Assembly: GCA_963817755.1 (NCBI GenBank)
Contig: CAWFPB010000003.1
Coordinates: forward strand, 1-64,000
DNA length: 64,000 nucleotides
Source of the DNA: Oleiagrimonas sp963817755
GTDB taxonomy: Bacteria; Pseudomonadota; Gammaproteobacteria; Xanthomonadales; Rhodanobacteraceae
Direction: 5' to 3'
The notes under the pieces are model-generated. The model did not search any database, was not told the DNA's origin, and was given only the letters and a program-made list of their open reading frames with translations. This document shows positions 52,489-61,567 of this stretch, one piece after another. Within the stretch, counting starts at the first letter, position 1; each line of letters starts with the position of its first letter. The translations under genes and the position numbers were made by a program.

Positions 52489-53055
52489 TCAGGGCTCCAT
52501 GCGCTTCAGGCCGCTGTCCCGAAGGACTTCGGGCCAGGGAAACATCGGCCCCGGGTCGCGCTTGCGGTGCACCTCGATCGACGGGTCGTCGCTGGCCGGC
52601 ACCATGGCGGTGTCCAGGTCCTCGTGGCCGGCGATGTAGTGCAGGTTCGGATAGTCGTGGTGCAGCTTGCCCAGCAGCACCTTCAGGCTGGCGATCTGCG
52701 CCGCGGTGTAGGGCTCGGTCATGACCTGGTGGCGGCTGTCCAGCCAATCCGGGTAGCGGCCGCGGTTGACCAGCTCGATGCCGATCGAGCGCTCGTTGTA
52801 GCCGCGCGTGTGGTTGGCCACGCGGGTGCCGGGCACATCGCGGTACACCGCGCCGTCGCGGTCGATATAGAAATGCCCGCTGTTGCCGGTGCCCGAGGCA
52901 TACAGGATCTTCTCGCCGTACTGGCGGGCGGTGGCCAGGTCGGGCAGCTCGGTGCAGTGGATGACCACCAGGTCCACGGCCGTGGCCGGGCGCTGCTCGA
53001 GCTTGCGCACGTAGGGCAGGGGCGTGTCGTGGATGTGCAGGACGGGGATCGGCAT
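52489..53055 (-). CDS. N-acetylmuramoyl-L-alanine amidase (Amidase_2, cytoplasmic)
   Basis: The 188-residue protein has the Amidase_2 zinc fold: VVIHCTELP with His33, NSGHFYIDRDGAVYRDVP, RSIGIELVNRG, IAGHEDL with His144, and RDPGPMFPW with Asp167. No signal peptide is present, so it is an AmpD-like cytoplasmic enzyme acting on anhydro-muropeptides from cell-wall recycling, or alternatively secreted by another route. It lies 43 nt upstream of tesB on the same strand. Confidence 0.85.
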   Translation of the reverse strand: MPIPVLHIHDTPLPYVRKLEQRPATAVDLVVIHCTELPDLATARQYGEKILYASGTGNSGHFYIDRDGAVYRDVPGTRVANHTRGYNERSIGIELVNRGRYPDWLDSRHQVMTEPYTAAQIASLKVLLGKLHHDYPNLHYIAGHEDLDTAMVPASDDPSIEVHRKRDPGPMFPWPEVLRDSGLKRMEP

Positions 53056-53141
53056 GCGCGCAGTGTCGCACGCCGGTGCCAGGGCGTCATGACGCCCTGG
53101 GCGGCTACAATGGCGATTCCTTCTCGTGACCCGGAGACGCC

Positions 53142-53663
53142 ATGCGCGGCCACGTCATTCTTTCCCACGGCACCGGCAGCGGCCCGCAGGCGACCAAGGT
53201 CGGCGTGCTGGCCGAGGCCGCCGAGTCCATGGGCTGCACCACCGAACGCCCGGACTACCGCGACTGCGACGCCCTGGGCGAGCAGGCCTCGGTGGCACCG
53301 CGCGTGGCGCGCCTGGTCGAACGCATGCGCGTGTGCGAGGAGCCGCCGATCCTGGTCGGGTCCAGCATGGGCGCCTTCGTGTCCGGCCTGGCCTCGCTCC
53401 AGGCGCCGTGCCGCGCGCTGTTCCTGCTGGCGCTGCCGGTCGGGATTCCGGGCGCGCAGCCGCAGTTCGACATGGCCCGCGACGTGCCCGCGATGCTGAT
53501 CCACGGATTCGCCGACGAGCTGTGTCCGGCCGATGCCGCGCTGGCCTTTGCCGAACGTGTCGGCATGCCTGCCCTGCTGGTCGACGACGGCCACCGTCTG
53601 GCCAACCACGTGGATACGATCGAACAGCAGTTTCGGCTTTTCATGGAGCACCTGGTCGCGTGA
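53142..53663 (+). CDS. Small alpha/beta hydrolase
   Basis: The 173-residue protein has HVILSHGTGSGPQATKV (strand 3 and oxyanion region), the nucleophile elbow LVGSSMGAFVSG, a likely Asp in HGFADELCP and a late His in VDDGHRLAN. It is short for the family and resembles RBBP9-type or YbgA-like small esterases. GGAG precedes the ATG. Its stop overlaps the rlmKL start (GTGA), so the two are translationally coupled. Confidence 0.8.
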   Translation: MRGHVILSHGTGSGPQATKVGVLAEAAESMGCTTERPDYRDCDALGEQASVAPRVARLVERMRVCEEPPILVGSSMGAFVSGLASLQAPCRALFLLALPVGIPGAQPQFDMARDVPAMLIHGFADELCPADAALAFAERVGMPALLVDDGHRLANHVDTIEQQFRLFMEHLVA

Positions 53664-55786
53664 ACGAATTCTTTGTCAGCTGCCCGCGGGGACTGGAATA
53701 CCTGCTTCGCGACGAATTGCTCGCCCTGGGCGCGGACGCCGCCCACGAGGCGCTGGCCGGGGTGCGCGTGGAGGGGAATCTCGAACTGGCGTATCGGGCC
53801 TGCCTGCATTCGCGCCTGGCCAGCCGCGTACTGTGGCCGCTGGCGCAGTTCGAGGCCGCCGACGAGGAGGCGCTGTATGCCGGCGTGAAGGCCATCGACT
53901 GGTCCGCCCACTTGACGGCCGAGGGCACCCTGGCCGTGGATGCGGTGGTTTCGCGCAGCAACGTGCGGCACAACCGGTTCGCCGCGCAGCGGGTCAAGGA
54001 TGCCATCGTCGACCAGTTCCGCGAGCGCGAGGACGTGCGTCCCTCGGTGGATACCGAACGCCCCGACGTGCGCGTGAACCTGCGCCTGAAGCGCAACCGC
54101 GCCATGCTGTCGCTGGACCTGGCCGGCGCACCGCTGCACCGGCGCGGCTGGCGCAGCGGACAGGGCGAGGCGCCGCTGAAGGAAAACCTGGCCGCCGCCG
54201 TGTTGCTGCGCGCGGACTGGCCACGGATCTATGCCGAGGGCGGGGCCTTCGTCGACCCGATGTGTGGCTCCGGCACCTTGCTCATCGAGGCGGCGTGGAT
54301 GGCCGCCGACATCGCGCCCGGCCTGCATCGCGAGTACTTCGGTTTCCTCGGCTGGCGCGGACATGACGCCGCGCTGTGGCAGCGCCTGCACGAGCAGGCA
54401 CGGGCCCGGGCCGAGGACGGACTGCGTGCCCTGCGACCGTGCTTCTACGGTAGCGACCGCGACGAGCGCGTGCTGCGCATCGCGGTGCGCAACTGCCAGG
54501 CGGCCGGTGTGGCCGGCTTCGTGCAGCTGGAAACCCATGACGTCGCGCGCCTTCCCGCGGCCACCGCCGAACGCGGCCTGGTGGTGACCAATCCGCCCTA
54601 CGGCGAACGCCTGGGCGATCGCCAGCACTTGCCGCAGCTGTACCGCCTACTGGGCCAGGTGCTGCGCGAGCGCTATCCGGGATGGCACGCGGCGGTGCTG
54701 TGCGGCGATGCCGAACTCGGCCACGCCCTGGGCGTTCGTGCCGACAAGCGCTACACGCTCTACAACGGCATGCTGGAAACCGCGCTGGTGATCTTCGACC
54801 TGCGCGCGGCAGGCGCGCCACCGCCGGCGCCGAAACCGCTGTCCGAACATGCGCAGATGCTGGCCAACCGGCTGCGCAAGAACCTGCGTCACCTGCGCAA
54901 GCGCCTGACGCGGGAGGGCATCACCTGTTTCCGCGCCTACGACCGCGACCTGCCCGAATACGCGCTGGCCATCGACGTCTACGAGGACTGGCTGCACCTG
55001 CAGGAATACCGTGCCCCGGCCGATGTGCCCGAGCACGTGGCCGCCGCGCGCGTCCGCGAGGCGGTGCGCGCGGCCTCGGAGGTGTTCGAGATGCCGCGCG
55101 AGCGCATCGCGGTCAAGCAGCGCCGACGCGGCAAGGGGGGGGCCAAGTATGGCCGCATGGATGAACGTGGCGAGATGATCGAGGTGGGCGAGGGCGGCCT
55201 GCGTTTCCTGGTCAACCTGACCGACTACCTGGACACCGGCCTGTTCCTCGACCATCGACTGGTGCGCGCGAAGCTGCGCGAGCTGGCTGAAGGCAAGCGT
55301 TTCCTGAACTTGTTCGCCTACACGGCCACGGCCTCGGTCTACGCCGCCGCGGGCGGCGCAAGCGAGACCATCAGCGTGGACCTGTCGGCCACCTACCTGG
55401 ACTGGGCCTCGCGCAACCTTGCGCTGAACGGCTTCACCGGTCAGGCGCACCGCCTGGCGCAGGCCGACGCCATGGCCTGGCTGCGCGAGGACCGCACGCG
55501 CTACGGCCTGATCTACGTCGACCCGCCGACCTTCTCCAACTCCAAGCGCACCGAGGACGACTTCGACGTGCAGCGTGACCACGTAGCCTTGCTGTGCGCC
55601 TGCGCGGAGCGTCTCGAGCCCGATGGCGTCCTGGTTTTTTCGAACAATTTCAAGCGTTTCAAGATGGATGCGGATGCGCTTTCGGCGCATTTCCGCATCC
55701 AGGACTGGAGCGCGGCCTCAGTGCCCTTCGATTTCGCCCGGCATGCCGACATCCATGGCTGCTGGTTGCTGCAACCACGCGCGTGA
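53660..55786 (+). CDS. rlmKL: RlmKL, bifunctional 23S rRNA methyltransferase (GTG start)
   Basis: RlmKL methylates G2445 (N2) and G2069 (N7) of 23S rRNA. The 708-residue protein has an N-terminal THUMP domain (FFVSCPRGLEYLLRDELLALGA), then the RlmL methylase with FVDPMCGSGTLLIEAAWMA and NPPYGERLGD. The RlmK methylase follows with FLNLFAYTATASVYAAAGG, SVDLSATYLDWASRN and VDPPTFSNSKRTEDDFDVQRDH. The start is the GTG at 53660 overlapping the upstream stop; the first Met in that frame is later and would cut the THUMP domain. Confidence 0.95.
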   Translation: MNEFFVSCPRGLEYLLRDELLALGADAAHEALAGVRVEGNLELAYRACLHSRLASRVLWPLAQFEAADEEALYAGVKAIDWSAHLTAEGTLAVDAVVSRSNVRHNRFAAQRVKDAIVDQFREREDVRPSVDTERPDVRVNLRLKRNRAMLSLDLAGAPLHRRGWRSGQGEAPLKENLAAAVLLRADWPRIYAEGGAFVDPMCGSGTLLIEAAWMAADIAPGLHREYFGFLGWRGHDAALWQRLHEQARARAEDGLRALRPCFYGSDRDERVLRIAVRNCQAAGVAGFVQLETHDVARLPAATAERGLVVTNPPYGERLGDRQHLPQLYRLLGQVLRERYPGWHAAVLCGDAELGHALGVRADKRYTLYNGMLETALVIFDLRAAGAPPPAPKPLSEHAQMLANRLRKNLRHLRKRLTREGITCFRAYDRDLPEYALAIDVYEDWLHLQEYRAPADVPEHVAAARVREAVRAASEVFEMPRERIAVKQRRRGKGGAKYGRMDERGEMIEVGEGGLRFLVNLTDYLDTGLFLDHRLVRAKLRELAEGKRFLNLFAYTATASVYAAAGGASETISVDLSATYLDWASRNLALNGFTGQAHRLAQADAMAWLREDRTRYGLIYVDPPTFSNSKRTEDDFDVQRDHVALLCACAERLEPDGVLVFSNNFKRFKMDADALSAHFRIQDWSAASVPFDFARHADIHGCWLLQPRA

Positions 55787-55856
55787 AGTCGCTGAAGGCT
55801 TCAGTACCGATTCAGCGCCGCGGGGACACGCTTTGGCCGAAGACAGGAGAGCGGTC

Positions 55857-56294
55857 ATGAATGCTGCGGTGAAACCCCTGGCCTGCGTGGTCGCTGCCGC
55901 GACCCTTGCGTTTGCGCCGAGTGCCTTTGCCGGACATTGGCGCCATCATGGCGGCTGGCACCACGGCCATGATCACGCCCGGGTCGTGCGGTATCACGAC
56001 GGCTGGAGGCATCGCGATTTCGATCGCCGCCGCTACTACGGTCATGGCGACCATTTCGGGCGCTGGGTGGCCGGCGCCGTCGTGCTTGGTGCGCTGACCC
56101 AGATGGTGGTCGAGTCCTCGCAGCCGCGTGTCGTGTACGACCGTCCGCCGCCGGTGGTCTACTCGCGCACGCGAGTGATCGTTCGCAGCGCACCGCCGGT
56201 GCGCGTGTACGGGAACGGCGCCATGTACGGCGATCCGTACCAGACCCGCTACCTCGGCCATGTCGGCGACGACGACGATGGCGGCGGGGATTGA
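55857..56294 (+). CDS. Exported His/Arg-rich small protein
   Basis: The 145-residue protein has a signal peptide (LACVVAAATLAFAPSAFAG). A His/Trp/Arg/Tyr-rich stretch (HWRHHGGWHHGHDHARVVRYHDGW) follows, then a short hydrophobic segment (VAGAVVLGALTQMVV), a Pro/Tyr-rich region and an acidic Gly-rich end. This arrangement is seen in glycine-zipper-like or YXWGXW-type envelope proteins of unknown role, possibly metal-binding. AGGAG precedes the ATG at 55857. Confidence 0.75.
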   Translation: MNAAVKPLACVVAAATLAFAPSAFAGHWRHHGGWHHGHDHARVVRYHDGWRHRDFDRRRYYGHGDHFGRWVAGAVVLGALTQMVVESSQPRVVYDRPPPVVYSRTRVIVRSAPPVRVYGNGAMYGDPYQTRYLGHVGDDDDGGGD

Positions 56295-56316
56295 TCCGCC
56301 CCCTGCAGGAATTCGG

Positions 56317-56338
56317 GAACCCGGCTGCGGCCGGGTTC
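56317..56338. terminator. Terminator hairpin between convergent genes
   Basis: A 9-bp stem GAACCCGGC with its complement and a 4-nt loop follows the small exported-protein gene by 22 nt. It touches the 3' end of the convergent GNAT gene. Only TT follows on the plus strand. Confidence 0.65.
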
Positions 56339-56339
56339 T

Positions 56340-56819
56340 TCATGTGGACGGGTCGGCGACCGGCAGCGCGTAGTGGAAGTCGGTGTCCCGTTCGAACCCG
56401 AACGATTCGTAAAGTCCCTGTGCGTGTGCATTGTCGGCTGCCGTGGACAGGCTGACGCGGCCGGCGCCGGTGTCGCGGGCATGCCGGCGCGCCCGTTCCA
56501 GCAGGGCGCGGCCGACGCCGCGGTTGCGCGCCTGCGGCGTCACGAACAGGTCGTTGAGGATCCACAGCCGGCATGCCGCGACCGAGGAGAAACCCGGGTA
56601 CAGCTGCATGAAACCGACGGCGTCGACCTTGTCGCCTGCACGATATTCGGCAAGGAAGATCACCGACTCGCGCAGGGCCAGGCGCTCGTGGATGAAGGCG
56701 CGGGCGAGCACCGGGTCCGGGGGCTGTTCGTAGAATGTGCGGTAGGCATCGAACAGCGAGGCCAGGGTGTTCAGGTCCTCCAGCACGCCCTGGCGGATAT
56801 GCAATCGTGGTTCGGTCAT
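56340..56819 (-). CDS. GNAT-family N-acetyltransferase
   Basis: The 159-residue protein has LHIRQGVLEDLNTLASLFDAYRTFYEQ, the acetyl-CoA loop in FVTPQARNRGVGRALLERARRHA, and the terminal DNAHAQGLYESFGFERDTDFHYALPV of RimI-like GNATs. The substrate is unknown. The start at 56819 (MTEPRLHIR) is the one giving the family N-terminus. It is divergent from egtB by 148 bp. Confidence 0.88.
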   Translation of the reverse strand: MTEPRLHIRQGVLEDLNTLASLFDAYRTFYEQPPDPVLARAFIHERLALRESVIFLAEYRAGDKVDAVGFMQLYPGFSSVAACRLWILNDLFVTPQARNRGVGRALLERARRHARDTGAGRVSLSTAADNAHAQGLYESFGFERDTDFHYALPVADPST

Positions 56820-56895
56820 GGGCAGGCAGTTCGGTCGTCCAGAGAGTCCGATCATAGCTTCCCCTGTATCGGCCATCTTGCCGATGGGGGAGTTT

Positions 56896-56924
56896 TTGTA
56901 CCGCTCTGGCGGCTCTGGTAGGGT
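56896..56924 (+). promoter_or_regulatory. Candidate sigma-70 promoter for egtBD
   Basis: TTGTAC and TAGGGT are separated by exactly 17 bp and end 43 nt upstream of the egtB ATG. Both hexamers are imperfect, so this is a weak call. Confidence 0.35.
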
Positions 56925-56967
56925 CGATGGACGCGCATCCGCCGGATGCACGCAGCGAGCGTATCGG

Positions 56968-58245
56968 ATGAACGCCCAACACTCATCGGCACAAGCTGAC
57001 ATGCGTACGGAGACGCTGGAAGCCCGTTACCGGCGTGTTCGCGACGCCACTTTGTCGCTGGGTTCGAAACTCGCTCCCGAGGACACGGTCGCGCAGTCCA
57101 TGCCCGATGCCAGCCCGGCCAAGTGGCACCTGGCGCACACGACCTGGTTCTTCGAACGTTTCGTGCTGGGTCGCGATGCCGCGTACGAGCCGTACGAGCC
57201 GTCCTGGCACTACCTGTTCAACTCCTACTACCAGACGGCCGGCCCGATGCACGCGCGGCCGCAGCGCGGGCGGATCACCCGGCCCACGCTGGAGCAGGTG
57301 CTTGCCTATCGTCGCCATGTCGATGCGCACATGCTCCGGCTGCTGCAGGCCGGCGTCGATGCCGAGGCGGAAACGATCGTCGTCATCGGCCTGAACCATG
57401 AACAGCAGCACCAGGAACTGTTGCTGACCGATATCAAGCACCTGTTCTCGTGCAATCCCCTGCTGCCGGCCTACGACGAGGCCCTGGCCGTGCCGCCGCG
57501 GGGCAGCGAACAGCCACTCCGCTACCTGGCCGGTCGCGAAGGGCCGGTGGATATCGGCGCGCCGGAACAGGGCTTCGCCTACGACAACGAGCGCCCGCGC
57601 CACCGCACCTGGCTGCACCCGCATGACATCGCGCAACGCCCGGTCAGCAACGCCGAATACCTCCAGTTCATCCATGACGGTGGCTACCACACGCCGACGC
57701 TGTGGATGTCCGAAGGCTGGGAGATCGTGCAGCGCGAAGGATGGGACCGCCCGTTGTACTGGTCGCGGGACCTGGACGGCGAATTCACCCTCGCGGGCCA
57801 GCGAGAGCTGGATCCGCACGCCCCGGTCGTGCACGTGAGTTTCTTCGAGGCCGACGCCTTCGCCCGCTGGGCCGGTGCACGACTGCCCACCGAGGCCGAA
57901 TGGGAGTTGCTGGCCGAGGGGCGCGATGCGACCGACGGCAACCTGCGCGACCGCGGCCTGTTGCATCCGGCGGCCGCGGCGGGCGACGCACCCGCCGATG
58001 CGCCCTGGCAGCTGTTCGGCGACGTCTGGGAATGGACTTCCAGTCCCTACGTCAATTACCCCGGTTTCCGTCCGCTGCCCGGCACCCTGGGCGAATACAA
58101 CGGCAAGTTCATGTGCGGGCAGTGGGTGCTGCGCGGCGGATCGTGCGTGACCCCATCCGATCACATCCGCACCACGTACCGCAATTTCTTCTATCCGGCC
58201 AGCCGCTGGCAGTTCAGCGGCATCCGACTGGGACGCGACACATGA
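56968..58245 (+). CDS. egtB: EgtB, ergothioneine sulfoxide synthase
   Basis: EgtB is a non-haem iron enzyme that joins gamma-glutamylcysteine or cysteine and O2 to hercynine. The 425-residue protein has an N-terminal DinB domain with likely iron ligands His57 in KWHLAHTTWFFE and His144/His148 in LNHEQQHQELLLTDIKH. The C-terminal FGE-sulfatase domain includes RPVSNAEYLQFIHDGGY, ARLPTEAEWELLAEG, FGDVWEWTSSPY and LRGGSCVTPSDHIRTTYRNFF. It overlaps egtD by ATGA. egtA, egtC and egtE are not in the window, as often in proteobacteria. Confidence 0.93.
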   Translation: MNAQHSSAQADMRTETLEARYRRVRDATLSLGSKLAPEDTVAQSMPDASPAKWHLAHTTWFFERFVLGRDAAYEPYEPSWHYLFNSYYQTAGPMHARPQRGRITRPTLEQVLAYRRHVDAHMLRLLQAGVDAEAETIVVIGLNHEQQHQELLLTDIKHLFSCNPLLPAYDEALAVPPRGSEQPLRYLAGREGPVDIGAPEQGFAYDNERPRHRTWLHPHDIAQRPVSNAEYLQFIHDGGYHTPTLWMSEGWEIVQREGWDRPLYWSRDLDGEFTLAGQRELDPHAPVVHVSFFEADAFARWAGARLPTEAEWELLAEGRDATDGNLRDRGLLHPAAAAGDAPADAPWQLFGDVWEWTSSPYVNYPGFRPLPGTLGEYNGKFMCGQWVLRGGSCVTPSDHIRTTYRNFFYPASRWQFSGIRLGRDT

Positions 58246-59213
58246 ATTCCACCGCCATGGACATCCAGCTCCATGACCTGCAACCGGTTGCCGACGACAT
58301 GCTCGGCGACATCCTGCGCGGCCTGGCGCAGGATCCGCGCCGCCTGCCGTCCAAGTATTTCTACGATGCACGCGGTTCACGCCTGTTCGAGCGCATCTGC
58401 GAGCAGCCCGAGTACTACCTGACCCGTGCCGAACTGGCGCTGATGCAATCGCACCTGGCCGGCATCGCCGATCAACTCGGTCCCCGGGTGCTGCTGGTCG
58501 AGTACGGCAGCGGCAGCGGCATCAAGACCCGCCTGCTGCTGCGACACCTGCACGACCCGGTGGCGTACATGCCGGTGGAGATCTCGCGCAGCGCGCTGCT
58601 GGCCAGCGTCGAGCGCCTGGCGGGAGACTTCCCAGGCATCGAGATGCTGCCGGTCTGTGCGGATTTCACCCAGCCGATCCGCCTTCCGCAGCCGCACCGA
58701 GGGCAACGCCGAACGGTGATCTATTTCCCCGGGTCCACCATCGGCAACTTCGAGGCGGGCCGGGCGGTGCAACTGCTGCGCCAGATGCGCCAGGAGATGG
58801 GGCGCGACGGCGCCGCGCTGGTCGGCGTGGACCTGCTCAAGGATCCGGCGCGGATCGAGGCGGCCTACAACGACGCCGCGGGTGTCACCGCGGCCTTCAC
58901 GCTGAACATGCTGGTGCACATCAACCACGTGCTCGATGCCGATTTCGAGATCGACGGATTCGCCCACCGCGCCACCTTCAACGCCGCGGCCGGCCGCATC
59001 GAGACCTGGATCGACAGCCAGCGCGACCAGGACGTGCACATCGGTAACCGCACGTTCCACTTCCGGCGCGGCGAGTCGATCCTGGTCGAGTACAGCTGCA
59101 AGTATTCGCGCGAGTCGTTCGCGCGCCTGGCCTCCGAGGCCGGCTTGCGGGTGGAACATGTCTGGACCGATCCGGACGACCTGTTCAGCCTGCAGTACCT
59201 GGTGCCCGCCTGA
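58242..59213 (+). CDS. egtD: EgtD, L-histidine N-alpha-methyltransferase
   Basis: EgtD trimethylates histidine to hercynine with SAM, the first step of ergothioneine synthesis. The 323-residue protein has LPSKYFYDARGSRLFERICEQPEYYLTRAE, the SAM loop LVEYGSGSGIKTRLLL, VIYFPGSTIGNF, and the C-terminal EYSCKYSRESFARLASEAGL. Its length matches the mycobacterial enzyme (about 321). It is translationally coupled to egtB. Confidence 0.95.
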   Translation: MNSTAMDIQLHDLQPVADDMLGDILRGLAQDPRRLPSKYFYDARGSRLFERICEQPEYYLTRAELALMQSHLAGIADQLGPRVLLVEYGSGSGIKTRLLLRHLHDPVAYMPVEISRSALLASVERLAGDFPGIEMLPVCADFTQPIRLPQPHRGQRRTVIYFPGSTIGNFEAGRAVQLLRQMRQEMGRDGAALVGVDLLKDPARIEAAYNDAAGVTAAFTLNMLVHINHVLDADFEIDGFAHRATFNAAAGRIETWIDSQRDQDVHIGNRTFHFRRGESILVEYSCKYSRESFARLASEAGLRVEHVWTDPDDLFSLQYLVPA

Positions 59214-59276
59214 GCGAAGGCGGCCGGGTTGCTGGTCGGTCACGGGCCTGCAATCCGGATGCCGGAAAGGGGGTGG

Positions 59277-59306
59277 GGCCGGACATTGCGTCCATCCGGC
59301 CGTTTT
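59277..59306 (+). terminator. Weak terminator candidate after egtD
   Basis: GGCCGGA and TCCGGCC pair across an 11-nt loop and are followed by GTTTT, 64 nt after the egtD stop. The stem is short; alternative pairing GGAC/GTCC exists. Confidence 0.4.
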
Positions 59307-59467
59307 CCCGCGACGGTGCCGTTCCTGCAATCTCGAGATATGCCGGTTTCGTGCATCCGGCCACTTGCCGAGATCGTCGCGGTCGTTTATCAATGACCCG
59401 GTCATCCACGATTTCATGCAATCAGGCGCGTTCGTTCGAGCGCTCCTCGTGCTGTACGGGAAAGTCC

Positions 59468-59878
59468 ATGGATAAACTGGAACGTCTTGCGGTCGCGGCC
59501 AACGAGAAAGACGGTCATGCATTGCGTCGCGCGTTGGCCAGTATCGACATGGACGTTTCCTTCGCCCCGATCCTGGCGCACCTGCTGCTGGAGGACTGGC
59601 ACGATGCGCACGAGGAGATCGTCGTGAAGCTGGGGCACATCGGCCACCACGGTGCGGTGGAAGCCATCGCGAAAGCGGCCAACAAACCGATTTCGCGGCT
59701 CGTGCAGCGCAACGTCCTGCACAGCTTCCAGCGCAAATGCGCCTATGCGTTGGCCCGCATCGGCACGGTGGAATCACGCGCCGCACTGGAGGATCTCGCC
59801 GCCAGCGAGGAACCGCATCTGCGCGAATTTGCCCGCGAGGGTCTGGCCATGTGGCCGCTGCCGTACACGGGGGACTGA
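59468..59878 (+). CDS. HEAT-repeat protein
   Basis: The 136-residue protein consists of HEAT-like helical pairs: FAPILAHLLLEDWHDAHEEIVVKLGHIGHHGAVEAIAKAA and FQRKCAYALARIGTVESRAALEDLAASEEPHLREFAREGLAMW. Such proteins act in protein-protein contacts, and no enzyme motif is present. The ATG at 59468 starts MDKLERLAVAANEKDG; upstream in-frame sequence from 59273 is unlike the domain. A strong hairpin follows. Confidence 0.8.
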   Translation: MDKLERLAVAANEKDGHALRRALASIDMDVSFAPILAHLLLEDWHDAHEEIVVKLGHIGHHGAVEAIAKAANKPISRLVQRNVLHSFQRKCAYALARIGTVESRAALEDLAASEEPHLREFAREGLAMWPLPYTGD

Positions 59879-59922
59879 TCTCCCGGAGCGACTGCTCCCG
59901 CTGCGCCCGCAGGGCCGTGAAG

Positions 59923-59950
59923 AAAAGGGCCGGCATGAGCCGGCCCTTTT
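59923..59950. terminator. Bidirectional intrinsic terminator
   Basis: A 12-bp perfect stem AAAAGGGCCGGC with its complement and a 4-nt loop lies between two convergent genes (stops at 59878 and 59972). Each strand ends in a TTTT run, so it serves both directions. Confidence 0.9.
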
Positions 59951-59971
59951 CATTGCACGATGTTGTCCGGC

Positions 59972-61567
59972 CTATTGGCAGCTCACTCCGACTCCGGCAA
60001 ACGCCGCAGTGACGTCACCGGTACTGTAGCCGTAGTCTCCAGCTGCCTGCTCGACGCCACACGAGCCGCTGTTGAAGGTCGCCGAGGACGTCCAGTACAG
60101 CGCATTGGCCTGGCGGAACACCTCGAAGGCCATGCGCGTGTTCCAGCCCGGCGTCGTGGCAAGATTGCAGAACGCCTTGTTGTACACACCGCTGGAATAG
60201 TGCACGTCCAGGCCGCTGAAGTAGTCGGCCGCGTTGTCGATGGACGAGCCGTCCTGGGTCGGGTTGCACATGTAGCGCAGGGCGTTGCCCAGGCTGGTAC
60301 CCGGCTTGACGATGTCCGCGCCGACCTCGAAGTCGTTGCTGCCGCGGTCGAAGTATTCGGCAGCCTCGCCGGCCATGTCCGAGAACGCCTCGTTCATGCC
60401 GCCCGATTCGCCGGAGTAGGCCAGGTTCGAATGTTGCTCGGTGAAGCCGTGGCTGATCTCGTGACTGGTCACGTCCAGCGACACCAGCGGGTAGAAGGTG
60501 CTGGCGCCATCGCCGAATACCATCTCGGTACCGTCCCAGTACGCGTTCTCGTAGTTGCGGCTGTAGTGCACGTACATCTTCAGCACCTGGTTGAGCGGTG
60601 GCGCGCCAAACCATGCGCTGTACATGTCGTGCACGACGCCACCGAAGTGGTGCGCATCGTTGATCGGCGAGTAGGCGCCGTTGATGGCGTCGCCGTCGCT
60701 GTAGGAACAGGTGAAGGTCCACAGCGTCACACGGTTGCGGCTCTGTGCCATGTCGTAGGTCTCGACGTTGGCGTTCTGCATGTAGCAGGTGCTGCCCGAC
60801 TGCTGCACGTCCAGCGCTGCGTAATCGGTGCCGTAGAAGTACTGGCCGGTCTTCTGGTTGCCGCCGGGCCCGGTGGCCGTGGTCGCCGTGGTCGAACCCC
60901 CGCCACCGCCGCCACCGCCGGGCTTGCCGCCGCCACCGTTGCCGCCCTTGGCGGTGTTCTTGGTGGTCAGGCCGTCCCAGCTGGCGATGATGTCGCCGGT
61001 GTTGGCATCGATCAGTGCGGTCGGCCGCATCGGTGTGCCTGTGGAGTCGTTGAAGAAGGAAGTCAGGTAGGCCAGTCGTGGCTTGGCCCCCCGGGCGTAG
61101 ACGAACAGCTCGGCCTTGGCATGGTGCAGGTCGGTGTCGCTGACGCCCTGTATGCCGATGCCGACCGGCAACAGGCCGGCGTGATTGCGCAGGATCTGCA
61201 CCGCGTTGTTGGCACTCAGGCCCGGATGCACCGAAGCCAGGCCCTGACCGATGCCGCGATCGATGCGGCCGTCGACGCTGAGCACGGCGCCGCTGGCATC
61301 ACGCTCGACGACCACGCTGTTGCCGTAGACCGGGACGCCGCGATAGGTGACCTGTTCACGCGTCTTGATCGTGCCGCGTACCGTTCGTGCCCGCTGCCTG
61401 GATACCAGCGAGGCATCCACTCCCAGGCCGATGCCCTGTGCAAGCGTGCCCGCATCGACATGACCCATGGCGCCCATGCGTACATGGTCCGAAGCCGCAC
61501 TGGCCACGGTCACGCCCAATGCTCCCACCACGCCCATCACGGCGCATGCAATCTTCTTCTGCAACAT
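59972..61567 (-). CDS. M4-family (thermolysin/pseudolysin-like) secreted metalloprotease with glycine-rich insert
   Basis: The 531-residue preproprotein has a signal peptide (cleavage near TVASAA) and an FTP/PepSY propeptide to about residue 200. The catalytic domain has the zinc site H369-E370-xx-H373 in DVTSHEISHGFTEQHSN and the third ligand Glu393 in GGMNEAFSD. Between the propeptide (ASWDGL) and the conserved ATGPGGNQKTGQY start of the mature enzyme is a linker of about 29 residues with GGNGGGG, KPGGGG and GGGGS (bases 60872-60958). AGGAG precedes the ATG at 61567. The gene is alone and has an AT-rich upstream region with a palindrome. Confidence 0.93.
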   Translation of the reverse strand: MLQKKIACAVMGVVGALGVTVASAASDHVRMGAMGHVDAGTLAQGIGLGVDASLVSRQRARTVRGTIKTREQVTYRGVPVYGNSVVVERDASGAVLSVDGRIDRGIGQGLASVHPGLSANNAVQILRNHAGLLPVGIGIQGVSDTDLHHAKAELFVYARGAKPRLAYLTSFFNDSTGTPMRPTALIDANTGDIIASWDGLTTKNTAKGGNGGGGKPGGGGGGGGSTTATTATGPGGNQKTGQYFYGTDYAALDVQQSGSTCYMQNANVETYDMAQSRNRVTLWTFTCSYSDGDAINGAYSPINDAHHFGGVVHDMYSAWFGAPPLNQVLKMYVHYSRNYENAYWDGTEMVFGDGASTFYPLVSLDVTSHEISHGFTEQHSNLAYSGESGGMNEAFSDMAGEAAEYFDRGSNDFEVGADIVKPGTSLGNALRYMCNPTQDGSSIDNAADYFSGLDVHYSSGVYNKAFCNLATTPGWNTRMAFEVFRQANALYWTSSATFNSGSCGVEQAAGDYGYSTGDVTAAFAGVGVSCQ

